64,000 nt of DNA, taken from the NCBI RefSeq assembly GCF_900108565.1, contig NZ_LT629971.1, forward strand, positions 2,914,001 through 2,978,000, written 5' to 3'. The notes under the pieces were generated by a model. That model worked only from the letters and a program-made list of their open reading frames with translations. It did not search any database and had not been told where the DNA came from. A program made the position numbers and the translations under genes. This document shows, piece after piece, positions 45,465 to 55,732 of this stretch. Each line of letters starts with the position of its first letter. Position 1 is the first letter of the stretch. Origin of the DNA: Mycolicibacterium rutilum. GTDB lineage: Bacteria; Actinomycetota; Actinomycetes; Mycobacteriales; Mycobacteriaceae.

Positions 45465-46628
45465 CTACGCCGAAACCTTGCGGTAGATCTCGAGGGTCTG
45501 CTCGGCGATGTGCGCCCAGGAGAACTCCTCGATACACCGCTGCCTGCCCGCCGCCCCGTACTGCTCGGCCAGCGGCGGGTCGGCCACCAATTCGTTGACG
45601 GCTGCGGCGAGCCGGCTCTCGTAGCCGGCCGCGTCCGCCGCGTCGTAGTGCACCAGCCGCCCGGTCTGCCGATCGGCGACCACCTCGGGAATCCCGCCGA
45701 CATCCGAGGCCACCACCGCCGTCGCGCAGGCCATCGCCTCCAGATTCACGATCCCCAGCGGCTCGTACACCGAAGGGCACACGAAAACCGTTGCCGCGCT
45801 GAGGATCTCCCTGATCTTGACGATCGGTAGCATTTCCCGCACCCAGTACACCCCGGTGCGGGCGCGGGCCAGCTGCTGCACCGCCTCGGTCACCTCGGCG
45901 GCGATCTCCGGGGTGTCGGGTGCGCCCGCGCACAACACCAGTTGCACGTCCGGGGCGAACTGGTGCGCGGCGGCCACCAGATGCGCGACGCCCTTCTGCC
46001 GGGTGATCCGGCCGACGAACGCGACGATCGGACGGCTCAGATCGACGCCGAGTTCGGCGAGCACGGACTCGCCCGGTTCCGGCCGGGCCGGATACCAGAC
46101 CTCGGTGTCGATGCCGTTGCGCACCACGTGCACCCGGTTCGGGTCCAGCGCCGGATACGTGCGCAGCACGTCCTCGCGCATGCCCGAGCTGACCGCGATC
46201 ACCGCGTCGGCGGCCTCGACGGCGGTCTTCTCCACCCACGACGACACGCGGTAGCCCCCGCCGAGCTGCTCGGCCTTCCACGGCCGCATCGGTTCGAGAG
46301 AGTGGGCGGTCAGCACGTGCGGGACGCCGTAGAGCAGGGCGGCCAGGTGGCCGGCGAGCCCGGTGTACCAGGTGTGCGAATGCACGACGGTGGCCTGCGC
46401 GGCGGCGTTGACCATGTTCAGGTCCGCCGACAGCATCGTCAGCGCGGCGTTGGCGCCGACGAGCGCCGGGTCGGGTTGCGCGACGACGGCGTCCGGGCGC
46501 GGCGCGCCCATGCAGTGCACATCGACCTCGCACAGGCGACGCAGCTGGCCGACCAGTTCGGTGACGTGCACCCCGGCCCCGCCGTACACCTCGGGTGGAT
46601 ACTCCCGAGTCATCATCGCCACCCGCAT
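45465..46628 (-). CDS. glgM: Maltose-1-phosphate synthase GlgM (glycogen synthase family GT4)
   Basis: 387-residue GT4 glycosyltransferase. The N-terminal TREYPPEVYGGAGVHVTEL and the C-terminal RITRQKG and CPSVYEPLGIVNLEAMAC (the E-x7-E donor motif) are clear. In mycobacteria the GlgA-annotated Rv1212c acts mainly as GlgM, joining ADP-glucose to glucose-1-phosphate to give maltose-1-phosphate for the GlgE pathway, with the donor made by the divergent glgC product. ATG 46628 is 8 nt from TATCGT. Upstream in-frame codons are in the promoter. Confidence 0.92.
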   Translation of the reverse strand: MRVAMMTREYPPEVYGGAGVHVTELVGQLRRLCEVDVHCMGAPRPDAVVAQPDPALVGANAALTMLSADLNMVNAAAQATVVHSHTWYTGLAGHLAALLYGVPHVLTAHSLEPMRPWKAEQLGGGYRVSSWVEKTAVEAADAVIAVSSGMREDVLRTYPALDPNRVHVVRNGIDTEVWYPARPEPGESVLAELGVDLSRPIVAFVGRITRQKGVAHLVAAAHQFAPDVQLVLCAGAPDTPEIAAEVTEAVQQLARARTGVYWVREMLPIVKIREILSAATVFVCPSVYEPLGIVNLEAMACATAVVASDVGGIPEVVADRQTGRLVHYDAADAAGYESRLAAAVNELVADPPLAEQYGAAGRQRCIEEFSWAHIAEQTLEIYRKVSA

Positions 46629-46635
46629 GGTCCCG

Positions 46636-46641
46636 ACGATA
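46636..46641 (-). promoter_or_regulatory. -10 box of glgM (leaderless)
   Basis: Minus-strand TATCGT, 7 nt, then ATG 46628. Confidence 0.5.
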
Positions 46642-46755
46642 GTGACGCCGGCGAGCCGCCGCAGGCTGTTGCCGCGCCGCCACTGTGAACGTGCGATATG
46701 TCCCAATTACCTTGACTCGTGGTGCCAATGCCTAGCCGACGGCGATACCGGCCGA

Positions 46756-46761
46756 TAGGTT
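46756..46761 (+). promoter_or_regulatory. -10 box of glgC (leaderless)
   Basis: TAGGTT, 6 nt, then ATG 46768. The nearby GAGG is too close to the ATG to act as a ribosome site. Confidence 0.5.
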
Positions 46762-46767
46762 TGAGGC

Positions 46768-47982
46768 ATGAGGGAATTGCCACACGTGCTGGGTATCGTC
46801 CTGGCCGGCGGCGAGGGCAAACGGCTCTACCCGTTGACAGCGGATCGGGCCAAGCCCGCGGTTCCCTTCGGCGGCGCCTACCGGCTCATCGACTTCGTGC
46901 TGTCGAATCTGGTGAACGCGCGATACCTGCGCATCTGCGTGCTCACCCAGTACAAGTCGCACTCGCTGGACCGGCACATCTCGCAGAACTGGCGGCTGTC
47001 GGGTCTGGCCGGGGAGTACATCACGCCCGTGCCCGCCCAGCAGCGGCTCGGCCCGCGCTGGTACACCGGTTCGGCCGACGCGATCTACCAGTCGCTGAAC
47101 CTGATCTACGACGAGGACCCCGACTACATCGTGGTGTTCGGCGCCGACCACGTGTACCGGATGGACCCCGAGCAGATGGTCCAGTTCCACATCGAGAGCG
47201 GTGCCGGGGCGACGGTCGCGGGCATCCGGGTGCCGCGCGCGGAGGCCACCGCGTTCGGGGTCATCGACGCCGACGAATCCGGGCGCATCCGCAGCTTCGT
47301 CGAGAAGCCCGCCGACCCGCCGGGCACGCCGGACAATCCCGACGAGGCCTTCGTGTCGATGGGCAACTACATCTTCACCACCAAGGTGCTCATCGACGCG
47401 ATCCGCGCCGACGCCGACGACGACCACTCCGACCATGACATGGGCGGCGACATCATCCCGCGTCTGGTGAACGACGGCATGGCCGCGGTCTACGACTTCT
47501 CCAACAACGAGGTGCCCGGCGCCACCGAACGCGACCACGGCTACTGGCGCGACGTCGGCACCCTCGACGCGTTCTACGACGCCCACATGGACCTGGTGTC
47601 GGTGCACCCGGTGTTCAACCTGTACAACAAGCGCTGGCCGATCCGCGGCGAGGCCGAGATGCTGGCGCCGGCCAAGTTCGTCAACGGCGGCTCGGCGCAG
47701 GAGTCGGTGGTGGGCGCGGGCAGCATCATTTCGGCGGCGTCCGTGCGCAATTCGGTGCTGTCGTCGAACGTCGTCGTCGACGACGGCGCGATCGTCGAGG
47801 GCAGCGTGATCATGCCCGGCGCCCGGATCGGCCGCGGCGCGGTGGTGCGGCACGCGATCCTCGACAAGAACGTCGTGGTGGGTCCCGGCGAGATGGTCGG
47901 TGTCGATCTGGACAAGGACCGGGAGCGGTTCGCGATCAGCGCCGGGGGCGTGGTCGCGGTCGGCAAGGGCGTCTGGATCTAA
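46768..47982 (+). CDS. glgC: Glucose-1-phosphate adenylyltransferase
   Basis: 404-residue ADP-glucose pyrophosphorylase making the donor for glucan synthesis. The nucleotidyltransferase N terminus [26 protein letters not shown], the catalytic region GADHVYRMD, the substrate motif FVEKP and a C-terminal left-handed beta-helix ([25 protein letters not shown]...) are present. Regulation by fructose-type effectors is typical of the family. Counterpart Rv1213. Divergent from glgM with 139 bp between starts, which allows coordinated control of donor synthesis and use. Confidence 0.96.
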   Translation: MRELPHVLGIVLAGGEGKRLYPLTADRAKPAVPFGGAYRLIDFVLSNLVNARYLRICVLTQYKSHSLDRHISQNWRLSGLAGEYITPVPAQQRLGPRWYTGSADAIYQSLNLIYDEDPDYIVVFGADHVYRMDPEQMVQFHIESGAGATVAGIRVPRAEATAFGVIDADESGRIRSFVEKPADPPGTPDNPDEAFVSMGNYIFTTKVLIDAIRADADDDHSDHDMGGDIIPRLVNDGMAAVYDFSNNEVPGATERDHGYWRDVGTLDAFYDAHMDLVSVHPVFNLYNKRWPIRGEAEMLAPAKFVNGGSAQESVVGAGSIISAASVRNSVLSSNVVVDDGAIVEGSVIMPGARIGRGAVVRHAILDKNVVVGPGEMVGVDLDKDRERFAISAGGVVAVGKGVWI

Positions 47983-47996
47983 GCGGGCTTTCTTCG

Positions 47997-48055
47997 CCGA
48001 GTGGCCAGTTGTCGCGCGCCTGAAGCGGAGATCCGCTCAACAAGTGGCCACTCGG
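47997..48055. repeat. Second GAGTGGCCAGTT-family palindrome
   Basis: CCGAGTGGCCAGTTGT (47997-48012) pairs with ACAAGTGGCCACTCGG (48040-48055) with one mismatch. An inner perfect hairpin AGCGGA-GA-TCCGCT lies at 48024-48037. As at 2314-2370, it sits between two convergent genes (glgC and the methyltransferase). The outer 12 bases are shared with the first copy, while the inner parts differ. Confidence 0.8.
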
Positions 48056-48068
48056 GGCGCACCGAATT

Positions 48069-48743
48069 TCACCAGACATACGGCAGCAACCGGTAGCGAA
48101 CCTTCTCGGTGTACTCGTCGTATCCGGTCAGCTCCTGGCGCAGCAGCGCCTCCTCGTCGAGGATGCGCACCGCGAACACCACCAGACCGGGCAGCAGCAA
48201 AACCAACCCCCACAGCGAGTCGAGCGCGAGCGGACAGCCGATGAACATGATCAGCACCCCGAAGTACATCGGGTGCCGCACGAAGCCGTACCACCCGGTG
48301 GAGACCACCTGCTGGTCGCGTTCCACCGTGACCGTGGCGGCGGCGTAGCTGTTGAGCAGGATCACCGACATCGCGATGCCCAGCCCGACGGTGACGAGCA
48401 CCAACCCGAGCACCACGACCGGCGTCGGCACCGTCGACCAGCCGAACCGGTGGTCGAGTGCGCTGACCACCGCGACGAGCACGAACAGCAGCAGGTATCC
48501 GATACTGGCGAACCGCTGGGCGGGCCGGCGCTCCGCGGTGGGCCCGGCCCGCATCCGCCGCCGCAGCACCTCCGGACGGCGCTGCGCGAGATACAGATTC
48601 GGCACGGTGGTGAGCACGCTGAAGATCACGATGAACACCCACGCCTGCCAGTAGTCGAACGTGCCCGCCGGGCCGAACAGCAGTGCGCCCACGAAGACGA
48701 TTCCGAACAGACTCGAAATCGTCAGCTGCACAATCAGTTTCAC
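48069..48743 (-). CDS. Isoprenylcysteine methyltransferase-like membrane protein
   Basis: 224 residues, about six hydrophobic helices (for example VQLTISSLFGIVFVGALLFG, IGYLLLFVLVAVVSAL, VVLGLVLVTVGLGIAMSVIL). The SAM-binding signature of the PEMT/ICMT group is TGWYGFVRHPMYFGVLI (RHPxYxG, about residue 150), with a second part LDEEALLRQELTGYDEYTEKVRYRLLP near the end. The acceptor is likely a lipid or an isoprenoid-linked thiol, not determinable here. GTG 48743 has GGGAGG 5-6 nt upstream. It starts 14 bp after the ABC permease stop and may be the last gene of the efflux operon. Confidence 0.82.
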   Translation of the reverse strand: MKLIVQLTISSLFGIVFVGALLFGPAGTFDYWQAWVFIVIFSVLTTVPNLYLAQRRPEVLRRRMRAGPTAERRPAQRFASIGYLLLFVLVAVVSALDHRFGWSTVPTPVVVLGLVLVTVGLGIAMSVILLNSYAAATVTVERDQQVVSTGWYGFVRHPMYFGVLIMFIGCPLALDSLWGLVLLLPGLVVFAVRILDEEALLRQELTGYDEYTEKVRYRLLPYVW

Positions 48744-48756
48744 GCCCGCCTCCCGC

Positions 48757-50349
48757 TCAGACCACATCCCGCTGCCGGTACAGGACGCCGGCCGCGGCGG
48801 TGCACCCCGCCCCGACGACGACCATAGCGACCAGCGCAAGCACCGGGTAGTCCATCGGTGCGGTGGTCTGGCTGACCGGCGACAGGTCGATCAGCCACTG
48901 CGGCAGCCGCAGCAGCGCGCCGAGGTACAGCGCGACCACCACGAACGCGACCGCCAGCCACCCCAGCCACGGGCGGCGCACCGCCACGGCCAGCGCCGCG
49001 AGCGCGGCCATCACCGCCAGCGCGGGCACGAACGCCAGAGCGGCCAGGGTCAGCCGCGCGACGGTCACCGGGTCGCCGACCGCGATGCCCGCGCCCAACC
49101 CGTTACCCAGACCCGCCGCCGCCATCAGCACGACGGCGCCGACGAGCGCCGCGGCGACGGCCGACACCAGCCAGCGCCACCGGGACACCGACCCGGCGAG
49201 CACCGCTTCGCCGAGGCCCTTCTCCTCGTCGCCGTGCAGGCGCAGCACGGCGCTGACGACGTAGGCGCTCGCCGCCGCGGCCAGGAACTGCGTCATCGTC
49301 GTGTACACGCTCTCGGTGCCTTGCTGGGCGATCACCCGCTGGATCACCTCGTTGTCCTCGGCGGCGTCCAGCAGCGACTTCGTCATCGACCCGAACGCGA
49401 GGCCGCCGAGGAACAGGCCCACCGTCCAGCCGGTGAGCTGGCCGCGCTGCAGCGTCAGGTGCAGCGCGAGCACGCCGCGGATCGCTCGCGCGCGGGGGCG
49501 ATCGCCGGTCGAGGGGATCGTGCCCGCGTCGTACTGGCGGCGACCCTCCAGCAGCGCGGCCACCGCGGTCAGCACGATGGTCAGGGCCACCAACATCGCC
49601 AACGGCCACCACCGCAGGTCGACGAACGGGCGCATCTGCTGTGCCCAGGCGACGGGGGAGAACCAGCTGAGCGGGCTGCCCGAGTTGTCGATGACGTCGC
49701 CGATCCCGCGGACGAGCGCGGCCACCGCGAGCGTCGCCATCGCCGCGCCGGTCGCTGTGCGCGCCTGTCGCCACAGCTGCGCGGTCACCGAGGCGACCGC
49801 CCCGAACACCATCGCCACCGCCGTCACGCCGACGCACATCGCCGCGGTGTCGGCGACCGCGAACCCGGCGGCGGCCATCGCCAGCGTCATCGTCACGGCC
49901 AGCACCGCGTTGACGCCGGCGATCAGGATCAGCGCCGCGGTGGTGCGGGCGTATCGGCCGACGACCGAGGACATCACCAGTTCGGCTGCGCCGCTTTCTT
50001 CTTCGGCGCGGGTGTGTCGAATCACCGTGAGAATGGCGAGAATCGACGTCGCGACGATCAGTGTGAGCATCAGCTCGTTGGCCATCATCGCGCCGAGGTC
50101 AGTTTCGTTGCCGCCGAACATCGGTCCGCCCATCATCATCCCGGCGGGCGTCTTCATCAGGTTAATCCTGGCGAGGCGTTGCGCCTCCTCGGGATAGGCG
50201 AGCCGGATGGCGTTGGGGGCGTAGAGCATCATCGATGTCAGCGCGACGGTCCAGATGCCGAGGCGGACGCGGTCGCGAAGCAGGGCCAGCCGCAGCAGCG
50301 GCCCGGTTCCGTGCCACACCGTCGGGGCTACGGCGGGCAGGGTGGTCAT
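48757..50349 (-). CDS. ABC exporter permease (Rv1217c-like)
   Basis: 530 residues, a duplicated six-helix permease (about 12 membrane segments, for example TLIVATSILAILTVIRH, TTAALILIAGVNAVLAVTMTLAM, PVLALVAMVVVGAGCTAAAGVLY). In M. tuberculosis Rv1217c-Rv1218c form a multidrug efflux pump controlled by Rv1219c, and order and orientation are the same here. ATG 50349 overlaps the ATPase stop (ATGA). Substrates are probably hydrophobic drugs or an endogenous envelope metabolite. Confidence 0.88.
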   Translation of the reverse strand: MTTLPAVAPTVWHGTGPLLRLALLRDRVRLGIWTVALTSMMLYAPNAIRLAYPEEAQRLARINLMKTPAGMMMGGPMFGGNETDLGAMMANELMLTLIVATSILAILTVIRHTRAEEESGAAELVMSSVVGRYARTTAALILIAGVNAVLAVTMTLAMAAAGFAVADTAAMCVGVTAVAMVFGAVASVTAQLWRQARTATGAAMATLAVAALVRGIGDVIDNSGSPLSWFSPVAWAQQMRPFVDLRWWPLAMLVALTIVLTAVAALLEGRRQYDAGTIPSTGDRPRARAIRGVLALHLTLQRGQLTGWTVGLFLGGLAFGSMTKSLLDAAEDNEVIQRVIAQQGTESVYTTMTQFLAAAASAYVVSAVLRLHGDEEKGLGEAVLAGSVSRWRWLVSAVAAALVGAVVLMAAAGLGNGLGAGIAVGDPVTVARLTLAALAFVPALAVMAALAALAVAVRRPWLGWLAVAFVVVALYLGALLRLPQWLIDLSPVSQTTAPMDYPVLALVAMVVVGAGCTAAAGVLYRQRDVV

Positions 50350-51278
50350 CGGGCAGCCCCTTGGTACTCGCGCAGGAACATGTCCTCGAGCGATGCCGGT
50401 GTCACGGTCAGGTCCAGGATCCCGAGTTCGGTGAGGTGCGCCATGGCGCGGTCGAGGTCGCCGCGGTCGACGGAGAACACGTAATGCCCGTCGCGGACCG
50501 CGAATTCGTGCACGAACGGGGCCTGCTGCAGTCCGCGGCCGTCGTGCCGGGTCCTGGCGGTGACGGTGGTGCGCATCAGGTGGCGCAGCTCGGCCAGCGA
50601 CCCGGACCGCACGCTGCGGCCGGCCCTGATGATCGTGACGCTGTCGCACAGCTTCTCCACCTCGGCAAGGATGTGGCTGGACAGCAGCACCGCGGCGCCG
50701 CGCTCGGCAACCTCGCTGACGCACAGCTGAAACGCCCTCTCCATCAACGGATCCAGACCGGAGGTCGGTTCGTCGAGGATGTAGAGCTCGGCGTCGGTGG
50801 CGAAGGCGGCGACGATCGCGACCTTCTGCCGGTTGCCCTTGGAGTAGGTGCGGGCCTTCTTGTGCGGGTCGAGTTCGAATCGCTCGATGAGCTGGTCGCG
50901 GCGGGCTTCGTCGACGTCGCCGCCGCGCAGCCGGGCCAGGAAGTCGATCGCCTGACGACCGGTCAGGTTGGGCCACAGCGTCACATCACCGGGGACGTAG
51001 GCGATGCGGCGGTGCAGCGCGACCGCGTCGTGCCACGGGTCTCCGCCGAGGAGGCGGACCGTGCCGGACTCGGCGCGCAGCAGGCCGAGCAGCACTCGGA
51101 TGGTGGTCGACTTGCCCGCTCCATTGGGCCCGAGGAATCCGGTGATCTGACCGGGCGCCACCACCAGGTCGAGACCGTCGAGTGCTCTGGTCCGGCCGAA
51201 TGACTTTGTCAGGCCATGGATCTCGACGGCCGGGTGAGTGTCAGCCGGCAGTCGGTGCCGCGTCGTCTGAGCTGTCAT
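50346..51278 (-). CDS. ABC exporter ATPase (Rv1218c-like)
   Basis: 310 residues. Walker A FLGPNGAGKSTTIRVLLG (about residues 45-62), signature-like YSKGNRQKVAIVAAFA (LSGGQ replaced by YSKGN, as in many DRA-type exporters), Walker B AELYILDEPTSGLDP, and the switch His in LLSSHIL. The C-terminal DUF4162-like region ends VTPASLEDMFLREY. ATG 51278 is preferred over 51284 because AAGGAG then lies 6 nt upstream. Its 5' end overlaps the tetR 3' end by 38 nt. Confidence 0.9.
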   Translation of the reverse strand: MTAQTTRHRLPADTHPAVEIHGLTKSFGRTRALDGLDLVVAPGQITGFLGPNGAGKSTTIRVLLGLLRAESGTVRLLGGDPWHDAVALHRRIAYVPGDVTLWPNLTGRQAIDFLARLRGGDVDEARRDQLIERFELDPHKKARTYSKGNRQKVAIVAAFATDAELYILDEPTSGLDPLMERAFQLCVSEVAERGAAVLLSSHILAEVEKLCDSVTIIRAGRSVRSGSLAELRHLMRTTVTARTRHDGRGLQQAPFVHEFAVRDGHYVFSVDRGDLDRAMAHLTELGILDLTVTPASLEDMFLREYQGAAR

Positions 51279-51936
51279 CGCCATCTCCTTGTGGGGCTGG
51301 GCTGAATGGGATGCCTTTTTCGCGCTGCTCGACGAACGCGTCGTACATCGTCGAGTCGGCCATCAGGCCCTTGGTGAACACCTCGAGCGCCGGCAGCACC
51401 ATCTCCTCGGCGTAATCGTGCAGCACCTGGCGCAAATCGGGAGATTCGTGCAGTTGGAGATAGAGCAGGAAGCCGCCGCCGCTGGCCATCGCCAGATAGC
51501 GGGCCCGGGCGCGCGGGTCATCGCTGGGCTTGAGCATCCCGGAGCGCACCCCCTCGTCGAGATAGGCCTCGACGTTGTCGATCATCTGCTGCCAGAAGTG
51601 CTTGGCCAGTTGGCTGCCCGACTGCAGGCTGCGCACGAGGTAGGCCATCAGCGGCGCATAGGACTCGATCTCCGCCATCTGTGCCAGCCACACGGTGGGA
51701 TCGGCCGTCTGCATCGACTCCGACTTGACCTCGCGGATCACCCCGGCGATGTAGTCGTCGCACGCCGCGCGCAGCCCGTCCTTGGAGCCGAAGTGGTGAA
51801 TGACCAGCCCGGCGGACACACCTGCCGCCTCGGCGATGGTCCGCAGGCCGACGGTGAACCCATGCTGCCCCCACTGGTCGATCGCCGCGTCGCGGATCCG
51901 GGCGGCGGCGGTGCGGTCATCGGAGGCTGAACGCAT
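51241..51936 (-). CDS. TetR family repressor (Rv1219c-like)
   Basis: 231 residues. The N-terminal HTH (RIRDAAIDQWGQHGFTVGLR, then TIAEAAGVSAGLVIHHFGSKDGL, about residues 12-56) is followed by an all-helical ligand domain. First gene of the operon with the exporter. A palindrome-rich region overlaps its own promoter, so autoregulation is expected, as for Rv1219c. ATG 51936 is at leaderless distance (8 nt) from TAGTGT. A TTG two codons earlier (51942) is less likely. Confidence 0.92.
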   Translation of the reverse strand: MRSASDDRTAAARIRDAAIDQWGQHGFTVGLRTIAEAAGVSAGLVIHHFGSKDGLRAACDDYIAGVIREVKSESMQTADPTVWLAQMAEIESYAPLMAYLVRSLQSGSQLAKHFWQQMIDNVEAYLDEGVRSGMLKPSDDPRARARYLAMASGGGFLLYLQLHESPDLRQVLHDYAEEMVLPALEVFTKGLMADSTMYDAFVEQREKGIPFSPAPQGDGDDSSDDAAPTAG

Positions 51937-51973
51937 GTTCAATACACTAAACGCGCGTTCAGCCCGGGGTCAA
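51928..51973 (-). promoter_or_regulatory. Promoter and operator of the tetR-ABC operon
   Basis: On the minus strand: -35 TTGACC (51973-51968), 18-bp spacer, -10 TAGTGT (51949-51944), then ATG 51936 at 8 nt. The spacer includes the perfect palindrome AACGCGCGTT (51950-51959). TGAAC-GCAT-GTTCA (51928-51941) covers the start codon. TGAACGC and GCGTTCA arms also flank the whole -10 region. Two TetR dimer sites that block RNA polymerase are a natural reading. Confidence 0.65.
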
Positions 51974-51981
51974 GCATCGGG

Positions 51982-52043
51982 CGCGAGCAGACGCAAAAGT
52001 GCCCGAAAACCCGTCAAAAGGGGGCAATTTGTGTCTGCTCGCG
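51982..52043. repeat. 62-bp palindrome (GCGAGCAGACGCAAA type)
   Basis: CGCGAGCAGACGCAAA (51982-51997) pairs with TTTGTGTCTGCTCGCG (52028-52043) with one mismatch. The pairing continues inward as AGTGCCC/GGGGCAA. It lies between the O-methyltransferase stop and the -35 of tetR, so it can terminate or attenuate transcription entering the efflux operon. It has the same overall size as the two GAGTGGCCAGTT palindromes but an unrelated sequence. Confidence 0.75.
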
Positions 52044-52051
52044 GGAAAAAA

Positions 52052-52711
52052 TCAGTCGCGGGCGGCGGCGAGCAGGCCGTCGCCCAGCGGCACCAGCACC
52101 GGCGTGAGCCGCTCGTCCTCGGCGATCAGCCTGGCGGCGTCGCGGACGGCGGCGACCTCCGCGTCGTTGGCGGCGGCGTCGCCCGCGCGGCCGCCGAGCG
52201 CAGCCCGATGCACGACGATCGCCCCGCCGGGGCGCAGCAGCCGCACGCCTTCGACGACGAACTGCGGCTGATCGATCGGATCGGCGTCGATGAACACCAG
52301 GTCGTAGGACTCGTCGGCCAGCCGTGTGAGCACTTCCTGGGCGCGACCGCTGATCAGCCGGGTACGTCCTGGGCCGATGCCGGCCTCGGTGAACGCCTGC
52401 TTGGCGATCCGCTGGTGTTCGGGCTCGACGTCGATCGTGGTGAGCACGCCGTCCTCGCGCATGCCCGACAACAACCACAGCCCGCTGACCCCGGCGCCGG
52501 TGCCCACCTCGACGACCGCCTTGGCCCCGGTCAGCTTGGCGAACACGCACAGCAGCGCGCCGACCGCCGGGGTGATGGCGCCGGCACCGATGTCGACGGC
52601 GCGGTCACGCGCAGCGGCGACGATCGCGTCCTCGGAGATGGACTGTTCGGCGTGCGCGACGATGGATTCGGCACGGCTGTGCGGTCCGATGACGTCGTCC
52701 GTGCCTGCCAT
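52052..52711 (-). CDS. O-methyltransferase (Rv1220c-like)
   Basis: 219-residue class-I SAM-dependent methyltransferase of the catechol-OMT type. SAM-binding motif [19 protein letters not shown] (about residues 65-83), acidic ribose-binding loop [10 protein letters not shown], and the metal/substrate region [13 protein letters not shown]. Substrate unknown. It lies directly upstream of sigE on the opposite strand, as in M. tuberculosis. ATG 52711 is 7 nt after TACGCT. Confidence 0.9.
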   Translation of the reverse strand: MAGTDDVIGPHSRAESIVAHAEQSISEDAIVAAARDRAVDIGAGAITPAVGALLCVFAKLTGAKAVVEVGTGAGVSGLWLLSGMREDGVLTTIDVEPEHQRIAKQAFTEAGIGPGRTRLISGRAQEVLTRLADESYDLVFIDADPIDQPQFVVEGVRLLRPGGAIVVHRAALGGRAGDAAANDAEVAAVRDAARLIAEDERLTPVLVPLGDGLLAAARD

Positions 52712-52717
52712 GCCCGC

Positions 52718-52723
52718 AGCGTA
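52718..52723 (-). promoter_or_regulatory. -10 box of the O-methyltransferase gene (leaderless)
   Basis: Minus-strand TACGCT, 6 nt, then ATG 52711. Confidence 0.45.
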
Positions 52724-52825
52724 GCCAACCACCAGTGCTCACGACCGCGACACGCCCGCCGCCGAACAGCGATTTGCGCGCAGATTCCACCGGGTTCGGG
52801 CAGGTCGAAAATGGGTAGAAAAATC

Positions 52826-52843
52826 TTCTCAGGAAATGTTCAG
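52826..52843 (+). promoter_or_regulatory. Direct repeat upstream of sigE (response-regulator-like site)
   Basis: TTCTCAG (52826-52832) and TGTTCAG (52837-52843) are spaced 11 bp start to start, 40 bp before the sigE ATG. In M. tuberculosis sigE is activated by the two-component regulator MprA, an OmpR-type protein that binds such repeats. Assignment to MprA is inference. Confidence 0.4.
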
Positions 52844-52881
52844 TTTGCTCATATGCCAGGCACGGCACGGTCGGCGACGGT

Positions 52882-53667
52882 ATGTCCATGGAAGATGGCG
52901 GACGCTGGCACTCCGGGAATACCGACCTCGACCTGCATGTTGCGGTCAATAGCGAACCGCCGCTGCCCGTTGGCGGCTGTGACCAGGAGGATCTGACGAC
53001 CATCAAGGCACCAACCGCTCCCGTATCGATGGCTCATCTCGAGCAGTTCACCGACAACGAGTGGGTCGAACCGACCGACGAACTGACCGGCACCGCGGTC
53101 TTCGACGCGACCGGCGACAAGGCCACCATGCCGTCGTGGGACGAGCTGGTGCGTCAGCACGCCGACCGGGTCTACCGGCTGGCCTACCGGCTCTCGGGTA
53201 ACCAGCACGACGCCGAGGACCTCACCCAGGAGACGTTCATCCGGGTGTTCCGGTCGCTGCAGAACTATCAGCCCGGCACGTTCGAGGGCTGGCTGCACCG
53301 CATCACGACCAACCTCTTCCTGGACATGGTGCGCAGGCGCGGCCGCATCCGGATGGAGGCGCTGCCCGAGGACTACGACCGGGTGCCCGCCGACGACCCG
53401 AACCCCGAGCAGATCTACCACGACTCGCGGCTCGGCCCTGACCTGCAGGCCGCGCTCGACTCGCTGCCGCCGGAGTTCCGCGCCGCGGTCGTGCTGTGCG
53501 ACATCGAGGGACTGTCCTACGAGGAGATCGGCGCCACGCTCGACGTCAAGCTGGGCACGGTGCGCAGCCGCATCCACCGCGGCAGGCAGGCCCTGCGCGA
53601 CTACCTGGCCAAGCACGGCGACGCGAGCTACGCCGACGGCTCGGCCGAAGCTGCCAAAACCGCATAA
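52882..53667 (+). CDS. sigE: ECF RNA polymerase sigma factor SigE
   Basis: 261-residue ECF sigma factor governing the envelope-stress response. Region 2 spans [37 protein letters not shown] and region 4 ends in [30 protein letters not shown], both almost identical to M. tuberculosis SigE. The N-terminal 70 residues diverge, as they do between species. The start is uncertain because SigE has several translation starts in M. tuberculosis. ATG 52882 is the longest, ATG 52888 is in frame and ATG 53029 would give a short form. A GGAGGA (about 52986) has no start codon at normal spacing. The C terminus differs from Rv1221. Confidence 0.94.
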   Translation: MSMEDGGRWHSGNTDLDLHVAVNSEPPLPVGGCDQEDLTTIKAPTAPVSMAHLEQFTDNEWVEPTDELTGTAVFDATGDKATMPSWDELVRQHADRVYRLAYRLSGNQHDAEDLTQETFIRVFRSLQNYQPGTFEGWLHRITTNLFLDMVRRRGRIRMEALPEDYDRVPADDPNPEQIYHDSRLGPDLQAALDSLPPEFRAAVVLCDIEGLSYEEIGATLDVKLGTVRSRIHRGRQALRDYLAKHGDASYADGSAEAAKTA

Positions 53668-53780
53668 CCGGCTGAGTTCTTAGCGGTCGGCACGGCGTGC
53701 CGCGCTACATTCGAGTGAGCACGTCGACACGACGCTGATAAAGACGATGCTGGAAAGCACAACGCGGAAGGAGCTGGGTG

Positions 53781-54176
53781 ATGGTCGACCGGGGACACGT
53801 GTTCCGCCGGGCCTTTTCCTGGTTGCCTGCTCAGTTCGCCTCTCAGAGTGACGCACCGGTCGGCCCGCGCCAGTTCGGTTCCACCGAACACCTCTCGACC
53901 GAGGCCATCGCCGCCTTCGTCGACGGCGAGCTGCGGCTGACTCCGCACCTGCGCGCCGCCAACCACCTGTCGCTGTGCCCGCAGTGCGCGGCGGAGGTCG
54001 CGGCGCAGCGGCAGGCCCGCGCGGCGTTGCGGGATTCGCGTCCGATCGTCGTACCGACCTCGCTTCTCGGGCTGTTGTCCGAGATCCCGCACCATTCGCC
54101 GCCCGAACCGCCCGTGGAAACGCAGCAGCCACAGTTTGCTGAGGACGCCGCGCGGTCCCGACGTAGACGCCGGTAG
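53781..54176 (+). CDS. rseA: Anti-sigma factor RseA
   Basis: 131-residue zinc-associated anti-sigma factor that holds SigE inactive. The ZAS motif H-x3-C-x2-C is intact (HLSLCPQC, about residues 68-75). The N terminus VFRRAFSWLPAQFASQSDAP is nearly unchanged from Rv1222. There is no membrane helix, so it is a soluble cytoplasmic anti-sigma. In M. tuberculosis it is phosphorylated by PknB and degraded by ClpC1P2. ATG 53781 follows GGAAGGAG. A TACATT -10-like box at about 53705 may give its own transcript. Confidence 0.93.
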   Translation: MVDRGHVFRRAFSWLPAQFASQSDAPVGPRQFGSTEHLSTEAIAAFVDGELRLTPHLRAANHLSLCPQCAAEVAAQRQARAALRDSRPIVVPTSLLGLLSEIPHHSPPEPPVETQQPQFAEDAARSRRRRR

Positions 54177-54181
54177 GGTAG

Positions 54182-55729
<1,548 letters not shown>

Positions 55730-55732
55730 CCG

